64,000 nt of DNA from Candidatus Palauibacter scopulicola (GTDB lineage Bacteria; Gemmatimonadota; Gemmatimonadetes; Palauibacterales; Palauibacteraceae), in NCBI RefSeq assembly GCF_947581915.1, contig NZ_CANPWG010000008.1, positions 62,001-126,000 on the forward strand. The letters run 5' to 3'. The position numbers and the translations under genes were made by a program. The notes under the pieces were generated by a model, which saw only the letters and a list, made by a program, of their open reading frames with translations, was not told the DNA's origin and did no database searches. Of the stretch, positions 1 through 7,680 are shown one piece after another (within the stretch, counting starts at the first letter, position 1; each line of letters starts with the position of its first letter).

Positions 1-1092
1 GCCGGCGCCGGCCATGAGCGGCATCGAGGAATAGCCGCACAGATCCGCCGCCGCGCGAACCGCGTCGATGCACCGGCCGGAAAACCGGACCGGAGGCGAG
101 CGCCAAACGTCGTCGAGCCGCCATGCCGCGCCCCGTTCGAGACAGGCGTCGGTCGCCGCCTCGCGCAGAGCGTCTTCCATGTCGTCGAGGGTGGGGGCGT
201 CGGGGTGCCGGAGGTCCACGCTGACCGTCACGCGCCCGGGCACGGTGTTCCGCGATGCCGGCTCGGCGGCCAGGACCCCGAAGGTCAGGCGTCCGTGCGG
301 CGCGAAGTCGCGTTCGACGCGGCGATACGCGTCGACGAGGAACCGCCCAAGCGCCGCCACCGGATCCGTTCGCCGCGACATCGGCGTCGACCCCGCGTGC
401 GCTTCGTCACCCATGAGCGACAGGTCGAACCAGCGCGCACCCTGCACGCCGGTCACCACGCCGATCTCGCATCCCTCCTCCTCGAGAACCGGACCCTGCT
501 CGATATGCAGCTCGAGCGCGGCGGCGATCGGACGACCCCCGACGGGGAGCGCGCCGCGATAGCCGATGCGGTCGATGGCGTCGGATACCGTCGTCCCGTC
601 CGCATCCGCCGCGCCGAGGGCGTCCGCGAGTTCGAAGCGGGCCGAAAACACGCCCGAGCCCATCATGGCGGGCGGAAAACGCGCGCCTTCCTCATTCGTC
701 CAGTTCACCACTTCGATCGGACGCGCCGTCCGCACTCCGTGCTCCTCGAGCGTTTCCACGACCTCCAGCGCCGCGAGCACGCCGAGCGGCCCGTCGAACC
801 GTCCGCCCGTCGGCTGGCTGTCGAGGTGGCTCCCGAGCACGAGAGGGGGCCGGCTCCCGGCGGCAACACCCGTTCCTTCCCGGCGGGCGAACATGTTGCC
901 GATCCCGTCGACCGACACGGCAAGGCCCAGCGATTCGGCCCACGCCCGGAAGAGGTCGCGCGCCCGACGGTCCTCCTCGCTCAGGGCCAGGCGGTGGACG
1001 CCCCCGGCCGGCGTCGCTCCGATGCGCGACATCTCCTCGATGCGTCCCCACAGCCGGTCTCCGTTCACCCGGAGTTCCGAGATCGCGGTCAC
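1..1092 (-). CDS. M20 hydantoinase/carbamoylase-family amidase (partial, C-terminus off window)
   Basis: The first 364 or so residues are visible; the 3' end runs off the left edge. Reading the minus strand from GTG at 1092 gives the signatures of the metal-dependent L-carbamoylase/allantoate amidohydrolase branch of peptidase family M20: GSHLDSQ followed by GGRFDGPLG (metal ligands), WTNEEGARF (catalytic Glu and metal-binding Glu) and LHIEQGP. Family members use two Zn or Mn ions to hydrolyse N-carbamoyl-L-amino acids or ureido acids in the cytoplasm; the substrate cannot be told from sequence. An in-frame GTG at 1110 is an alternative start; neither has a clear Shine-Dalgarno. The gene begins 46 nt after the CopD-like gene and may be cotranscribed with it. 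Confidence 0.85.
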   Translation of the reverse strand, partial: MTAISELRVNGDRLWGRIEEMSRIGATPAGGVHRLALSEEDRRARDLFRAWAESLGLAVSVDGIGNMFARREGTGVAAGSRPPLVLGSHLDSQPTGGRFDGPLGVLAALEVVETLEEHGVRTARPIEVVNWTNEEGARFPPAMMGSGVFSARFELADALGAADADGTTVSDAIDRIGYRGALPVGGRPIAAALELHIEQGPVLEEEGCEIGVVTGVQGARWFDLSLMGDEAHAGSTPMSRRTDPVAALGRFLVDAYRRVERDFAPHGRLTFGVLAAEPASRNTVPGRVTVSVDLRHPDAPTLDDMEDALREAATDACLERGAAWRLDDVWRSPPVRFSGRCIDAVRAAADLCGYSSMPLMAGAG

Positions 1093-1138
1093 GGTTCGGG
1101 ACCGGCCCACGCGCGTCCCGCCGGGCTTCCCATCGGCT

Positions 1139-2068
1139 TCAATGGACCGGGGGTGGCGTACCGGTGAGGATGGCCGTGACGAGGAGGAGCAGACCCGCCG
1201 CGCCCAATTCGACGGCAACGGTCGGTGGGAGCCGGGGCGGATCTCCTGCGTCCGCGACCCGGCCGGGAGCGCGGCGCCAGTTGTAAGCGCCGCAACCCGC
1301 GACTCCGAGGACGACGAGGAGCTTCAGACTCAACGTCCGGCCGTAGGGTTCAGTCCAGAGCGCCGAGACCGTGCCGACGTGGAGCCACGCCTGGAAGAGC
1401 CCCGTGACCGCGATGACCGCCGCCGAGCCCAGCGCGAGCGGAGAGAAGGCCGAGATCCAGTCAATGATGCGGCGCTTCGAGATCGGAATCCCCCGGTGCC
1501 GTCCCAGAACCAGGACTCCCGCTATCACAGCCAGCGTACCCAGCCACGCACCTCCCGCCACCATGTGGAAGACGTGAGCGGTAACCGCCGGAGTGACAAA
1601 GTGTTCGGCGCCGGCCGCGTGCCCGGCCAACGCGGGCGTGTACGCGAGGAGGACCACCCCCGCCGTGCCCGCCATCCAGCCGAACTCCGCCCGCGGACCC
1701 CGCGCGGCCGCGAGAGCGAACGCCAGCCCGGAGAGCACGACCGCCGCGATCTGCGCGAGCCACGCCCGACCCCAGGAAGTGGCGGTCACGAGCAGGCGAA
1801 CCTCGGCCCCCAGCGGTTCGAACGGATCGCGAAAGACGCTCACCTCCGCCGCGAGTCGGCCCAGGGCGCCCGCACCCGCCAGCAGTACGGCAAGCCCCCC
1901 GATCCGCGCGGCCAGCCGCTCGGGCATCGCGCCGGCGGCATCGTCCCCCTCCGGCTCGAACCCGGGGAAACGCCTGAGAACGACCAGCTTGAAGGCCACC
2001 ACGCCCACCGCGACGAGGAGGCCCGCGAACAGCGCCCAGCGCGAGAGCGTGCCGATCAGGAACCACAT
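1139..2068 (-). CDS. CopD-like integral membrane protein
   Basis: A 309-aa, very hydrophobic protein with about eight predicted membrane segments beginning at residue 5. The layout, with a block near residues 170-230 containing HVFHMVAGGAWLGTL and the following transmembrane helices, matches the CopD domain (copper resistance D/YcnJ family), thought to move copper across the inner membrane. His residues in that block are candidate copper ligands. No CopC domain is fused to it or lies next to it, so a copper role is inferred from family only. The start ATG lies 4 nt after the stop of the Asp-box protein, which implies cotranscription. Confidence 0.75.
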   Translation of the reverse strand: MWFLIGTLSRWALFAGLLVAVGVVAFKLVVLRRFPGFEPEGDDAAGAMPERLAARIGGLAVLLAGAGALGRLAAEVSVFRDPFEPLGAEVRLLVTATSWGRAWLAQIAAVVLSGLAFALAAARGPRAEFGWMAGTAGVVLLAYTPALAGHAAGAEHFVTPAVTAHVFHMVAGGAWLGTLAVIAGVLVLGRHRGIPISKRRIIDWISAFSPLALGSAAVIAVTGLFQAWLHVGTVSALWTEPYGRTLSLKLLVVLGVAGCGAYNWRRAPGRVADAGDPPRLPPTVAVELGAAGLLLLVTAILTGTPPPVH

Positions 2069-2072
2069 GCGA

Positions 2073-5000
2073 TCAGCTGATCACCACCCGCCGCCAGTTC
2101 GTAATGATCTTCGGCGCGTCCTCCAGGAGGTCGTTGAGGTCGGCGATCACGCCGTTCACTATGCCGGAGAGCTCCTCGGCCCGCTGGGCGGCGCCGGCTT
2201 CGATCTCCGTCAGCACCTCCATCTGCCCGACCGTCGGTCGCGCCTGCGGGCCGGAGACCGCGCGGGAGATGTTGCGAAGCTGCTCGATGAGGCGCGGCCA
2301 GTCGCGGTAGCCCATCGATCCCGGCGGACGCCGCACTTCGCCCGACACCGCCGTCAGCTGGCTCTGAGCATCGTCGGCGACGGCTCTCACCTGTTCTTCG
2401 TTGGACAGCTCCTTGCCTTCGATGGACTCGAGGAGTCCGTCGATCTGTCCGTCCAGATCGATGATCGTCCCCATCATCTCATTGAGGCGCGTCTCGAGGT
2501 CGCGTGCGCGCATGGCCGCGGTGAAGCGCTCGTCGTACACGGCCTGCGAGGCCGCCACGTTGGGGTCGCCGCGGAGCCGGAAGTCCTTCGACAGCTCCGT
2601 GCCGCCCACATCGATCGTCGCCGTGTAGGTGCCCGGGACGGCGGGCGGGCCGGTCGGGCCGAAGAAGAAGAACCCTCCACCCGGAGGACCCTGTCCCGGA
2701 ATCGGTTCCGCGCCGGTCCAGCGGAGGTCCCAGATCGCGCGGTTGACGCCCGGCGTGACGTCACGGTGCTGGAACTCGCGCACGAGCGTGCCGTTGCGGT
2801 CCGTGATACGTACATCGACCGAGTTGCCCGCAGCCTCGGCGGCATCCTCCGAGAGATGGAAGTGGATCCACGCGCCGGGGGCGGGGTTCTCCCCCGCGAA
2901 GCGGCTCTGTCCGAAGTTGCTGGTGCGGCCCCACATCTCCCACTCCGTCGCCATGCGGATGTCGAAGAGGTGGGCGTCCTGGCCGATGGCCTCGGTCAGC
3001 TCGACCATGGGCTGGATGTCGTCGAGGATGAACGCGCCCCGCCCGTGCGTGCCGATGACGAGGTCGTTGTACTGGCGCTGGATCTTCACGCCCCGCACCG
3101 ATACGCGCGGAAGGTTGCCGCGGATGTCCACCCACGTGTCGCCGCGGTCCCACGACGCGAAGATGCCGCGCTCCATGCCGACGAAGAGCAGATCCGGGTT
3201 CGAGGGGTGCTGCCGCACGACCTTCACGTAGTCGTCCTGCGGGAGCCCGGCGGAAATGTCTCGCCACGTCTGCCCGTAGTCGCGCGTCTCCCACAGGTGC
3301 GGGGTGAAGTCGTCGAGGCGGTGGTTGTCGACGGCCATGTACGCGGTGCCGGCATCCGTGGGCGACGCCTCGATGTTGCCGATCCAGGTCTCGGCGGGCA
3401 GGCCGGGCACGCGGTCGCGGACGTTCGCCCACGTCGCGCCGTTGTCGCGCGTGATCTGCACGTTGCCGTCGTCGGTGCCGACCCAGATCACGCCCGGCTC
3501 GAACTCGTCCTCGGCGATGGTGAGGATCGTGGTGTGGAATTCGGCCGCGGTGTTGTCCAGGTAGATCTCGCCGCCCGAATCGAGCTGCTTCTCCGGGTCG
3601 TCGGTCGTGAGGTCGGGGCTGATCACGTCCCACGAGTGGCCGTAGTCGTTGCTGCGGAAGACGACGTTGCCGCCCCAGTACACCGTCGCCGGGTCGTGCG
3701 GCGAGATGACGATCGGCGCGTCCCAGTTGAAACGGTACCTCGCCTGGTACATGCCCTGCCCCACCGAGCCGATCATGAGCGGCCACGGCTCGATCGACCG
3801 CATCTGCCCCGAGTTCGTGTCCGTGATGCGGAAGTAGCCGCCCTGCGCGTTCGAGTAGATGAGGTTCGGCTGGCCCGGCACCGGCACGGTGTAGAAGCCG
3901 TCGCCGCCGGAGACGGTGTAGAAATAGCCGGGCAGGATGCCGCGGCGGTCGTTGAGCCGGCTCGGCCCGCACCAGTTGCCGTTGTCCTGCAGCCCGCCGC
4001 ACACGTAGTACGGGTCGCGGTCGTCGACGAAGATGTGGTAGTACTGCGCAAGGCTGAAGTTGCGGAAGATGTGGAAGTTGGCGCCTCCGTCGTACGACAC
4101 CTGCATGCCGCCGTCCGAGCCCGAGAGGATCCGCTCGCCGTCTTCCGGGTCGATCCAGTACGCCTGGTGGTCGCCGTGCACGTCGTTGGCGATGCGGTCG
4201 AAGGTCCGGCCTCCGTCGGTCGATTTCGACAGCCCGCCCGAGAGCGTGTACAGCGTCTCGTGGTCGGACGGGTCGACGTAGACGTCGGAGTAGTAGAAGG
4301 GCCGGAAGTTGAGCTGGTTCTTGTTGTCGTTGACCATCTCCCAGGTCTCGCCGTAGTCGTCGGACATGAAGAGCGTGCCGGCGGTGGGGTATTCGGTGAT
4401 CAGGTAGACGATGTTCGGACGCGACTGCGCCACGCTGATGCCGATGCGGGCCATGGGCTCGTCCGGCGTCGTCGCGATCTTCTTCCACGAGATGCCGCCG
4501 TCGCGCGAGACGTAAAGCGCCGTCTCCCTGCCACCGTCGTCAAAACGCCACGGCAGGCGGCGGAAGGTCCACATGCCGGCGTAGACGTTGCGGGGGTTCG
4601 TCAGGTCGATGTCGATGTCCGAGCACCCCGTGTCCTCGTCGATGAACAGCACGTGGTCCCAGGTCCGGCCACCGTCGGTCGTACGGAAGACGCCGCGCTC
4701 CCGGTTGGGGCCCCATTCGTGGCCCATCGCGCAGACCAGGGCAACATCGGGATCGCGCGGGTCGACGACGATGCGCTTGATGCGTTCGCTGTCGTCGAGG
4801 CCGAGGTGGGTCCAGGTGGCGCCGCCATCGGTCGAACGGTACACGCCGTCACCGTACGAGACCGAGTTGCGCGGGTCGCCCTCGCCGGCGCCGAGCCATA
4901 CGACGTTGTGGTCGGAGGGGGCAAGCGTCAGCGCCCCGACCGAGTAGGTGTTCTCGTCGTCCCACTGATGCTCGAAGGTCACGCCGCCGTTGGTCGTCTT

Positions 5001-5225
5001 CCAGACGCCCCCGTTGGCCGCTCCGACCCAGAAGGTCCGCGGATCGCCCGGCACGCCCATGATGGCGGACACCCGTCCGCCCATGTTCACGGGACCGATG
5101 TGTCGCCACTCGATGTCGCCCAGCGCAGCCGAGATGGCGGCGGGGCTTTGGGCCTGGGCCGGTGTGGCGGCGAGAACGGCGAAGAGTGCGAGGGCGAGCC
5201 GGAATGCGCTGCGCGGCGACTTCAT
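2073..5225 (-). CDS. Secreted Asp-box (BNR/sortilin-VPS10-like) beta-propeller protein
   Basis: This 1050-aa protein has a Sec signal peptide (MKSPRSAFRLALALFAVLA, cleaved after AQA). It carries many Asp-box motifs of the S-x-D-x-G-x-T-W type: STDGGATW, TTDGGRTW, SRDGGISW, SDDYGETW, STDGGRTF, SNDYGHSW, TRDNGATW. These mark ten-bladed sortilin/VPS10-like or BNR propellers. Roughly residues 30-740 form the propeller part, then a beta-rich segment with a Gly/Phe patch (GGGFFFFG), then a helical tail of about 130 residues ending RRVVIS. Automatic annotation usually calls such proteins glycosyl hydrolases, but no catalytic residues of a glycosidase can be assigned here. The ATG has a good Shine-Dalgarno (GGGAGAA). 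Exported to periplasm or cell surface. Confidence 0.85.
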   Translation of the reverse strand: MKSPRSAFRLALALFAVLAATPAQAQSPAAISAALGDIEWRHIGPVNMGGRVSAIMGVPGDPRTFWVGAANGGVWKTTNGGVTFEHQWDDENTYSVGALTLAPSDHNVVWLGAGEGDPRNSVSYGDGVYRSTDGGATWTHLGLDDSERIKRIVVDPRDPDVALVCAMGHEWGPNRERGVFRTTDGGRTWDHVLFIDEDTGCSDIDIDLTNPRNVYAGMWTFRRLPWRFDDGGRETALYVSRDGGISWKKIATTPDEPMARIGISVAQSRPNIVYLITEYPTAGTLFMSDDYGETWEMVNDNKNQLNFRPFYYSDVYVDPSDHETLYTLSGGLSKSTDGGRTFDRIANDVHGDHQAYWIDPEDGERILSGSDGGMQVSYDGGANFHIFRNFSLAQYYHIFVDDRDPYYVCGGLQDNGNWCGPSRLNDRRGILPGYFYTVSGGDGFYTVPVPGQPNLIYSNAQGGYFRITDTNSGQMRSIEPWPLMIGSVGQGMYQARYRFNWDAPIVISPHDPATVYWGGNVVFRSNDYGHSWDVISPDLTTDDPEKQLDSGGEIYLDNTAAEFHTTILTIAEDEFEPGVIWVGTDDGNVQITRDNGATWANVRDRVPGLPAETWIGNIEASPTDAGTAYMAVDNHRLDDFTPHLWETRDYGQTWRDISAGLPQDDYVKVVRQHPSNPDLLFVGMERGIFASWDRGDTWVDIRGNLPRVSVRGVKIQRQYNDLVIGTHGRGAFILDDIQPMVELTEAIGQDAHLFDIRMATEWEMWGRTSNFGQSRFAGENPAPGAWIHFHLSEDAAEAAGNSVDVRITDRNGTLVREFQHRDVTPGVNRAIWDLRWTGAEPIPGQGPPGGGFFFFGPTGPPAVPGTYTATIDVGGTELSKDFRLRGDPNVAASQAVYDERFTAAMRARDLETRLNEMMGTIIDLDGQIDGLLESIEGKELSNEEQVRAVADDAQSQLTAVSGEVRRPPGSMGYRDWPRLIEQLRNISRAVSGPQARPTVGQMEVLTEIEAGAAQRAEELSGIVNGVIADLNDLLEDAPKIITNWRRVVIS

Positions 5226-5287
5226 GAGAGTTCTCCCGGGATGGTCTGGTGGAGGGGCGAAATACCCTCCGGATCGCGTAAGTTCAA

Positions 5288-5362
5288 TGGGCGAAGAGGG
5301 ATTCGAACCCCCGACCTCCTGCTTGTAAGGCAGGCGCTCTGAACCGGCTGAGCTATTCGCCC
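5288..5362 (-). tRNA. tRNA-Val (anticodon UAC)
   Basis: A cloverleaf can be folded on the minus strand: acceptor stem GGGCGAA/TTCGCCC with discriminator A, D-arm AGCTCAGCCGGTTCAGAGC, anticodon stem-loop CCTGC-CTTACAA-GCAGG giving anticodon TAC, variable loop AGGTC, T-arm with GGTTCGAATCC. This reads GTA valine codons. The 3' CCA is not encoded (the next bases are TTG), so a CCA-adding enzyme is needed. Confidence 0.95.
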
Positions 5363-5430
5363 CGAATCGCCGCCAGCCGCGCAGACTTGTGACGGGTCCT
5401 CCGCGGGCCGGGTCCCCTGGTGTCGTGTCC

Positions 5431-5655
5431 CTAGCCGAGCTTGCGCCAGCCCAGGATCAGTCCGGCGGGCAGGAACACCGCATAGCCCAGGATGAGCAGG
5501 AGCGGCGCGGCCGTCACGGATCCACGGTCGAGCAGCACGTACCCAACGGCGATCGACGTGAGGCCGAGCGCGAACGCCGCGTAGTTGGCCAATCCGAACT
5601 GGAGGCCCCGGGCGGGAGCGTCCCCGCCCCGCCGGTCTCGTCTTCCCTGGTTCAT
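5431..5655 (-). CDS. Small two-helix membrane protein (DUF3098-like)
   Basis: A 74-aa protein with a basic, Gly/Arg-rich N-terminus (MNQGRRDRRGG) and two hydrophobic helices (about residues 24-42 and 47-66) ending WRKLG. Length and two-helix layout resemble the DUF3098 family of inner membrane proteins of unknown function, a tentative match. It sits between rluD and tRNA-Val. The start ATG is supported by the size and by the absence of other coding in the gap. Confidence 0.6.
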   Translation of the reverse strand: MNQGRRDRRGGDAPARGLQFGLANYAAFALGLTSIAVGYVLLDRGSVTAAPLLLILGYAVFLPAGLILGWRKLG

Positions 5656-5728
5656 GCGGGGACGCTAGACGTCCCTCCGACATGCGTCAACCGTTACGCG
5701 GGCGCGTCCGCGGCCCTCCGGGAGCACC

Positions 5729-6715
5729 TCACGAGGTCGCCCGGGCCCATTCCGCGGCCTCCAGGAGCGGTGGGGGCAGCGGCGAGGCGAACGACAGCGC
5801 CTCGCCGGTCCGGGGGTGCTCGAACGCGAGGTGCGCGGCGTGCAGGAAGAGTCGCCCGGCCCGGCGCCGGAGCGCCTCCGCCCAGCGCCCCCCGGCGCCA
5901 CCGAACCCCCGTTCCCAGTCCGGCCCGTAAATCGGGTCCGCGACGACCGGGTGCCCGAGCGATCCGAGATGCACCCGAATCTGGTGCGTCCTCCCCGTGG
6001 CGAGCCGCACGGCGAGCAGTTCCGCGGCGTTCCAGCGTTCGAGGCGCTTGAAGTGCGTCACCGCGGGCCGGCCGGCCTCGTGCACGGCCATCCGCTTCCG
6101 GTCGCGCGGATCGCGCCCGATCGGGCGGTCCACCGTGAGGCGCTCCTCGTCGAGGTGGCCCCAGGTCGCGGCGACGTAGCCCCGCTCGACCTCGCGGCGG
6201 CGGAGCGCCGCCGACAGCGCTCGATGCACTTCGTCCCGGCGCGCGACGAGCATGAGCCCGCTCGTGTCCTTGTCCAGCCGGTGCACGACCCCGGGCCGGC
6301 GGTCGCCCCCGATGCTCGACAGGCCGCCGAGGTGAAACAGGAGGGCGTTCACGAGCGTGCCTCCCGGGTGGCCGGGCGCCGGGTGGACGACGAGGCCGGC
6401 CGGTTTCTCGACCACCGCGAGGTCGTCGTCCGCGTATCGGATCTCCACCGGGATGTCTTCGGGTTCCAACCGGGTGGAGACGGGGGGCGGCAGTTCGATC
6501 TCGATCCGGTCTCCAGGCCGCGGCCGATGCCGCTTCCGCACCGCCTGTCCGCCGATGGTGACCCGGCCGTCGGAGATGAGTTGCGCGACCCGGGCCCGGC
6601 TCAGGGACAGGCGTTCGGCCAACAGGCGGTCGAGCCGGTCGAGGGCCGCGTCCTCACCGATCTCGATGCGCCGCCGCTCGCCCGCACCCTCCGCGTCGGA
6701 CTCGGGCGGACTCAC
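5729..6715 (-). CDS. rluD: RluA-family 23S rRNA pseudouridine synthase
   Basis: This 328-aa protein has an N-terminal S4 RNA-binding domain (about residues 20-80, LDRLLAERLSLSRARVAQLI) and an RluA-type catalytic domain with the active-site motif HRLDKDTSGLML, whose Asp attacks the target uridine. Further conserved pieces are VVEKPAGLVVHPAPGH and the GRTHQIRVHL motif. Length and domain order match RluD, which modifies helix 69 of 23S rRNA, though RluC-type specificity cannot be excluded. GTG start; the lspA stop is one base upstream, so the genes are translationally coupled. Confidence 0.9.
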   Translation of the reverse strand: MSPPESDAEGAGERRRIEIGEDAALDRLDRLLAERLSLSRARVAQLISDGRVTIGGQAVRKRHRPRPGDRIEIELPPPVSTRLEPEDIPVEIRYADDDLAVVEKPAGLVVHPAPGHPGGTLVNALLFHLGGLSSIGGDRRPGVVHRLDKDTSGLMLVARRDEVHRALSAALRRREVERGYVAATWGHLDEERLTVDRPIGRDPRDRKRMAVHEAGRPAVTHFKRLERWNAAELLAVRLATGRTHQIRVHLGSLGHPVVADPIYGPDWERGFGGAGGRWAEALRRRAGRLFLHAAHLAFEHPRTGEALSFASPLPPPLLEAAEWARATS

Positions 6716-6716
6716 G

Positions 6717-7310
6717 TCACTCGGGGGCCGCCGCCTCCGCCGCCGCGGCCGCCATCTCCCGCTCGCGCCGGCCCTCGAGCCAGAACGAGATCAGCAACAG
6801 CACCGCGCCGACCGTCACGGCGGAATCCGCGACGTTGAAGATGGGAAAACGGCTCGTGCCGATGCCGAAGTCGAGGAAGTCCACGACCCCTGCTTCCAGC
6901 CGGATGCGATCCCAGATGTTGCCGAGCGCGCCGGCGGCGACGAGCGAGATGGCGAGGACGCGCAGTCGGTCGGAGGACGGCGTGCCGCGGTAGAGGACGC
7001 CGAGGACGCCGAGCGCGATCAGGGAGAGGACGAGAAAGAAGACCCGCGAATGCTCGCCGATGTTGAGCCCGAAGGCGGCTCCCGGGTTGTGCGTGTAGGT
7101 GAGGCGGAAGAAGTCGCCGATCACCGGCGTTCGCTCGTACAACTCGAACGTGTTCATGACCCACGCCTTGGTCGCGACGTCCAGCGCGAGGATGACGACG
7201 ATCGGAACGAGCGTCAGCCAGAGTCGCGCGGCGCGATCGCCGTTGCCCGGCAACCCGGGCGACTCCTGTTCGGGGGTGGCGTCGTCCACGTGCCCGGCGG
7301 CTTCAGGCAC
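6717..7310 (-). CDS. lspA: Lipoprotein signal peptidase (signal peptidase II)
   Basis: Inner membrane aspartyl protease that cleaves signal peptides of diacylglyceryl-prolipoproteins. Four transmembrane helices are visible, with the family motifs THNPGAAFGL, GALGNIWDR and FNVADSAV; the two catalytic Asp residues lie in the last two. A longer open frame reaches 7403, but its first 31 codons read the dksA-like gene out of frame with no hydrophobic content, so I chose GTG at 7310, overlapping that gene's stop (GTGCCTGA), giving 197 aa. The C-terminus is Ala/Glu-rich. Confidence 0.92.
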   Translation of the reverse strand: MPEAAGHVDDATPEQESPGLPGNGDRAARLWLTLVPIVVILALDVATKAWVMNTFELYERTPVIGDFFRLTYTHNPGAAFGLNIGEHSRVFFLVLSLIALGVLGVLYRGTPSSDRLRVLAISLVAAGALGNIWDRIRLEAGVVDFLDFGIGTSRFPIFNVADSAVTVGAVLLLISFWLEGRREREMAAAAAEAAAPE

Positions 7311-7680
7311 CGGTCTCTTCCTTTTCCTTGCACCGGATGCAAAGCCGCGCGTGCGGGAGGGCATCGAGCCGCTCGAAGCTGACCTCGTCGCCGCAGTGCT
7401 CACACCTTCCGAACTGCTCCGGGTTCCGGTAGAGCCGCCTCAGCGCCTCGTCGATGTGGTAGAGCAGCCGACCCTCCTTGCTCGCGAACAGGAACGCCTT
7501 CTCGCGCTCCATGGCGTCCGTCCCCTGGTCCGCCATATGGAAGCTGTACGCGGCCAGGTCGCTGTCCGCCCCCTGAAGGGAGCTCGTGAACTCTTCGTCG
7601 TACTGCCCCAGCTCCCGCGTCGCGCGCGCCCGGGCCTCGAGCAGCCTCTTCTCGATGTGTTTCCGTTGTTCCGCGTTCAT
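7303..7680 (-). CDS. DksA/TraR-family C4 zinc-finger protein
   Basis: This 125-aa protein has a helical first part (residues 1-80, coiled-coil-like) and a C-terminal four-cysteine zinc finger, CEHC at about 92-95 and CIRC at about 113-116, the DksA/TraR arrangement. Family members bind the RNA polymerase secondary channel and alter initiation, often with ppGpp. The classic DksA coiled-coil tip Asp pair is not obvious, so it may be a TraR/YteA-like relative. It is coupled to ileS (ATGA overlap) and to lspA (8-nt overlap). Confidence 0.85.
   Translation of the reverse strand: MNAEQRKHIEKRLLEARARATRELGQYDEEFTSSLQGADSDLAAYSFHMADQGTDAMEREKAFLFASKEGRLLYHIDEALRRLYRNPEQFGRCEHCGDEVSFERLDALPHARLCIRCKEKEETGA

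Noticed and set aside
1593-5342. Plus-strand open frame of 1249 aa opposite the Asp-box gene
   Set aside because: It is antisense to a gene with clear signal peptide and Asp-box repeats, has repetitive Arg/Val/Ala composition without domains, and exists because GC-rich codons leave few stops on the other strand.
7311-7403. Longer lspA start
   Set aside because: The additional 31 residues are Arg/Ser-rich, overlap the DksA-like gene fully and precede the first transmembrane helix without conservation; GTG at 7310 fits better.
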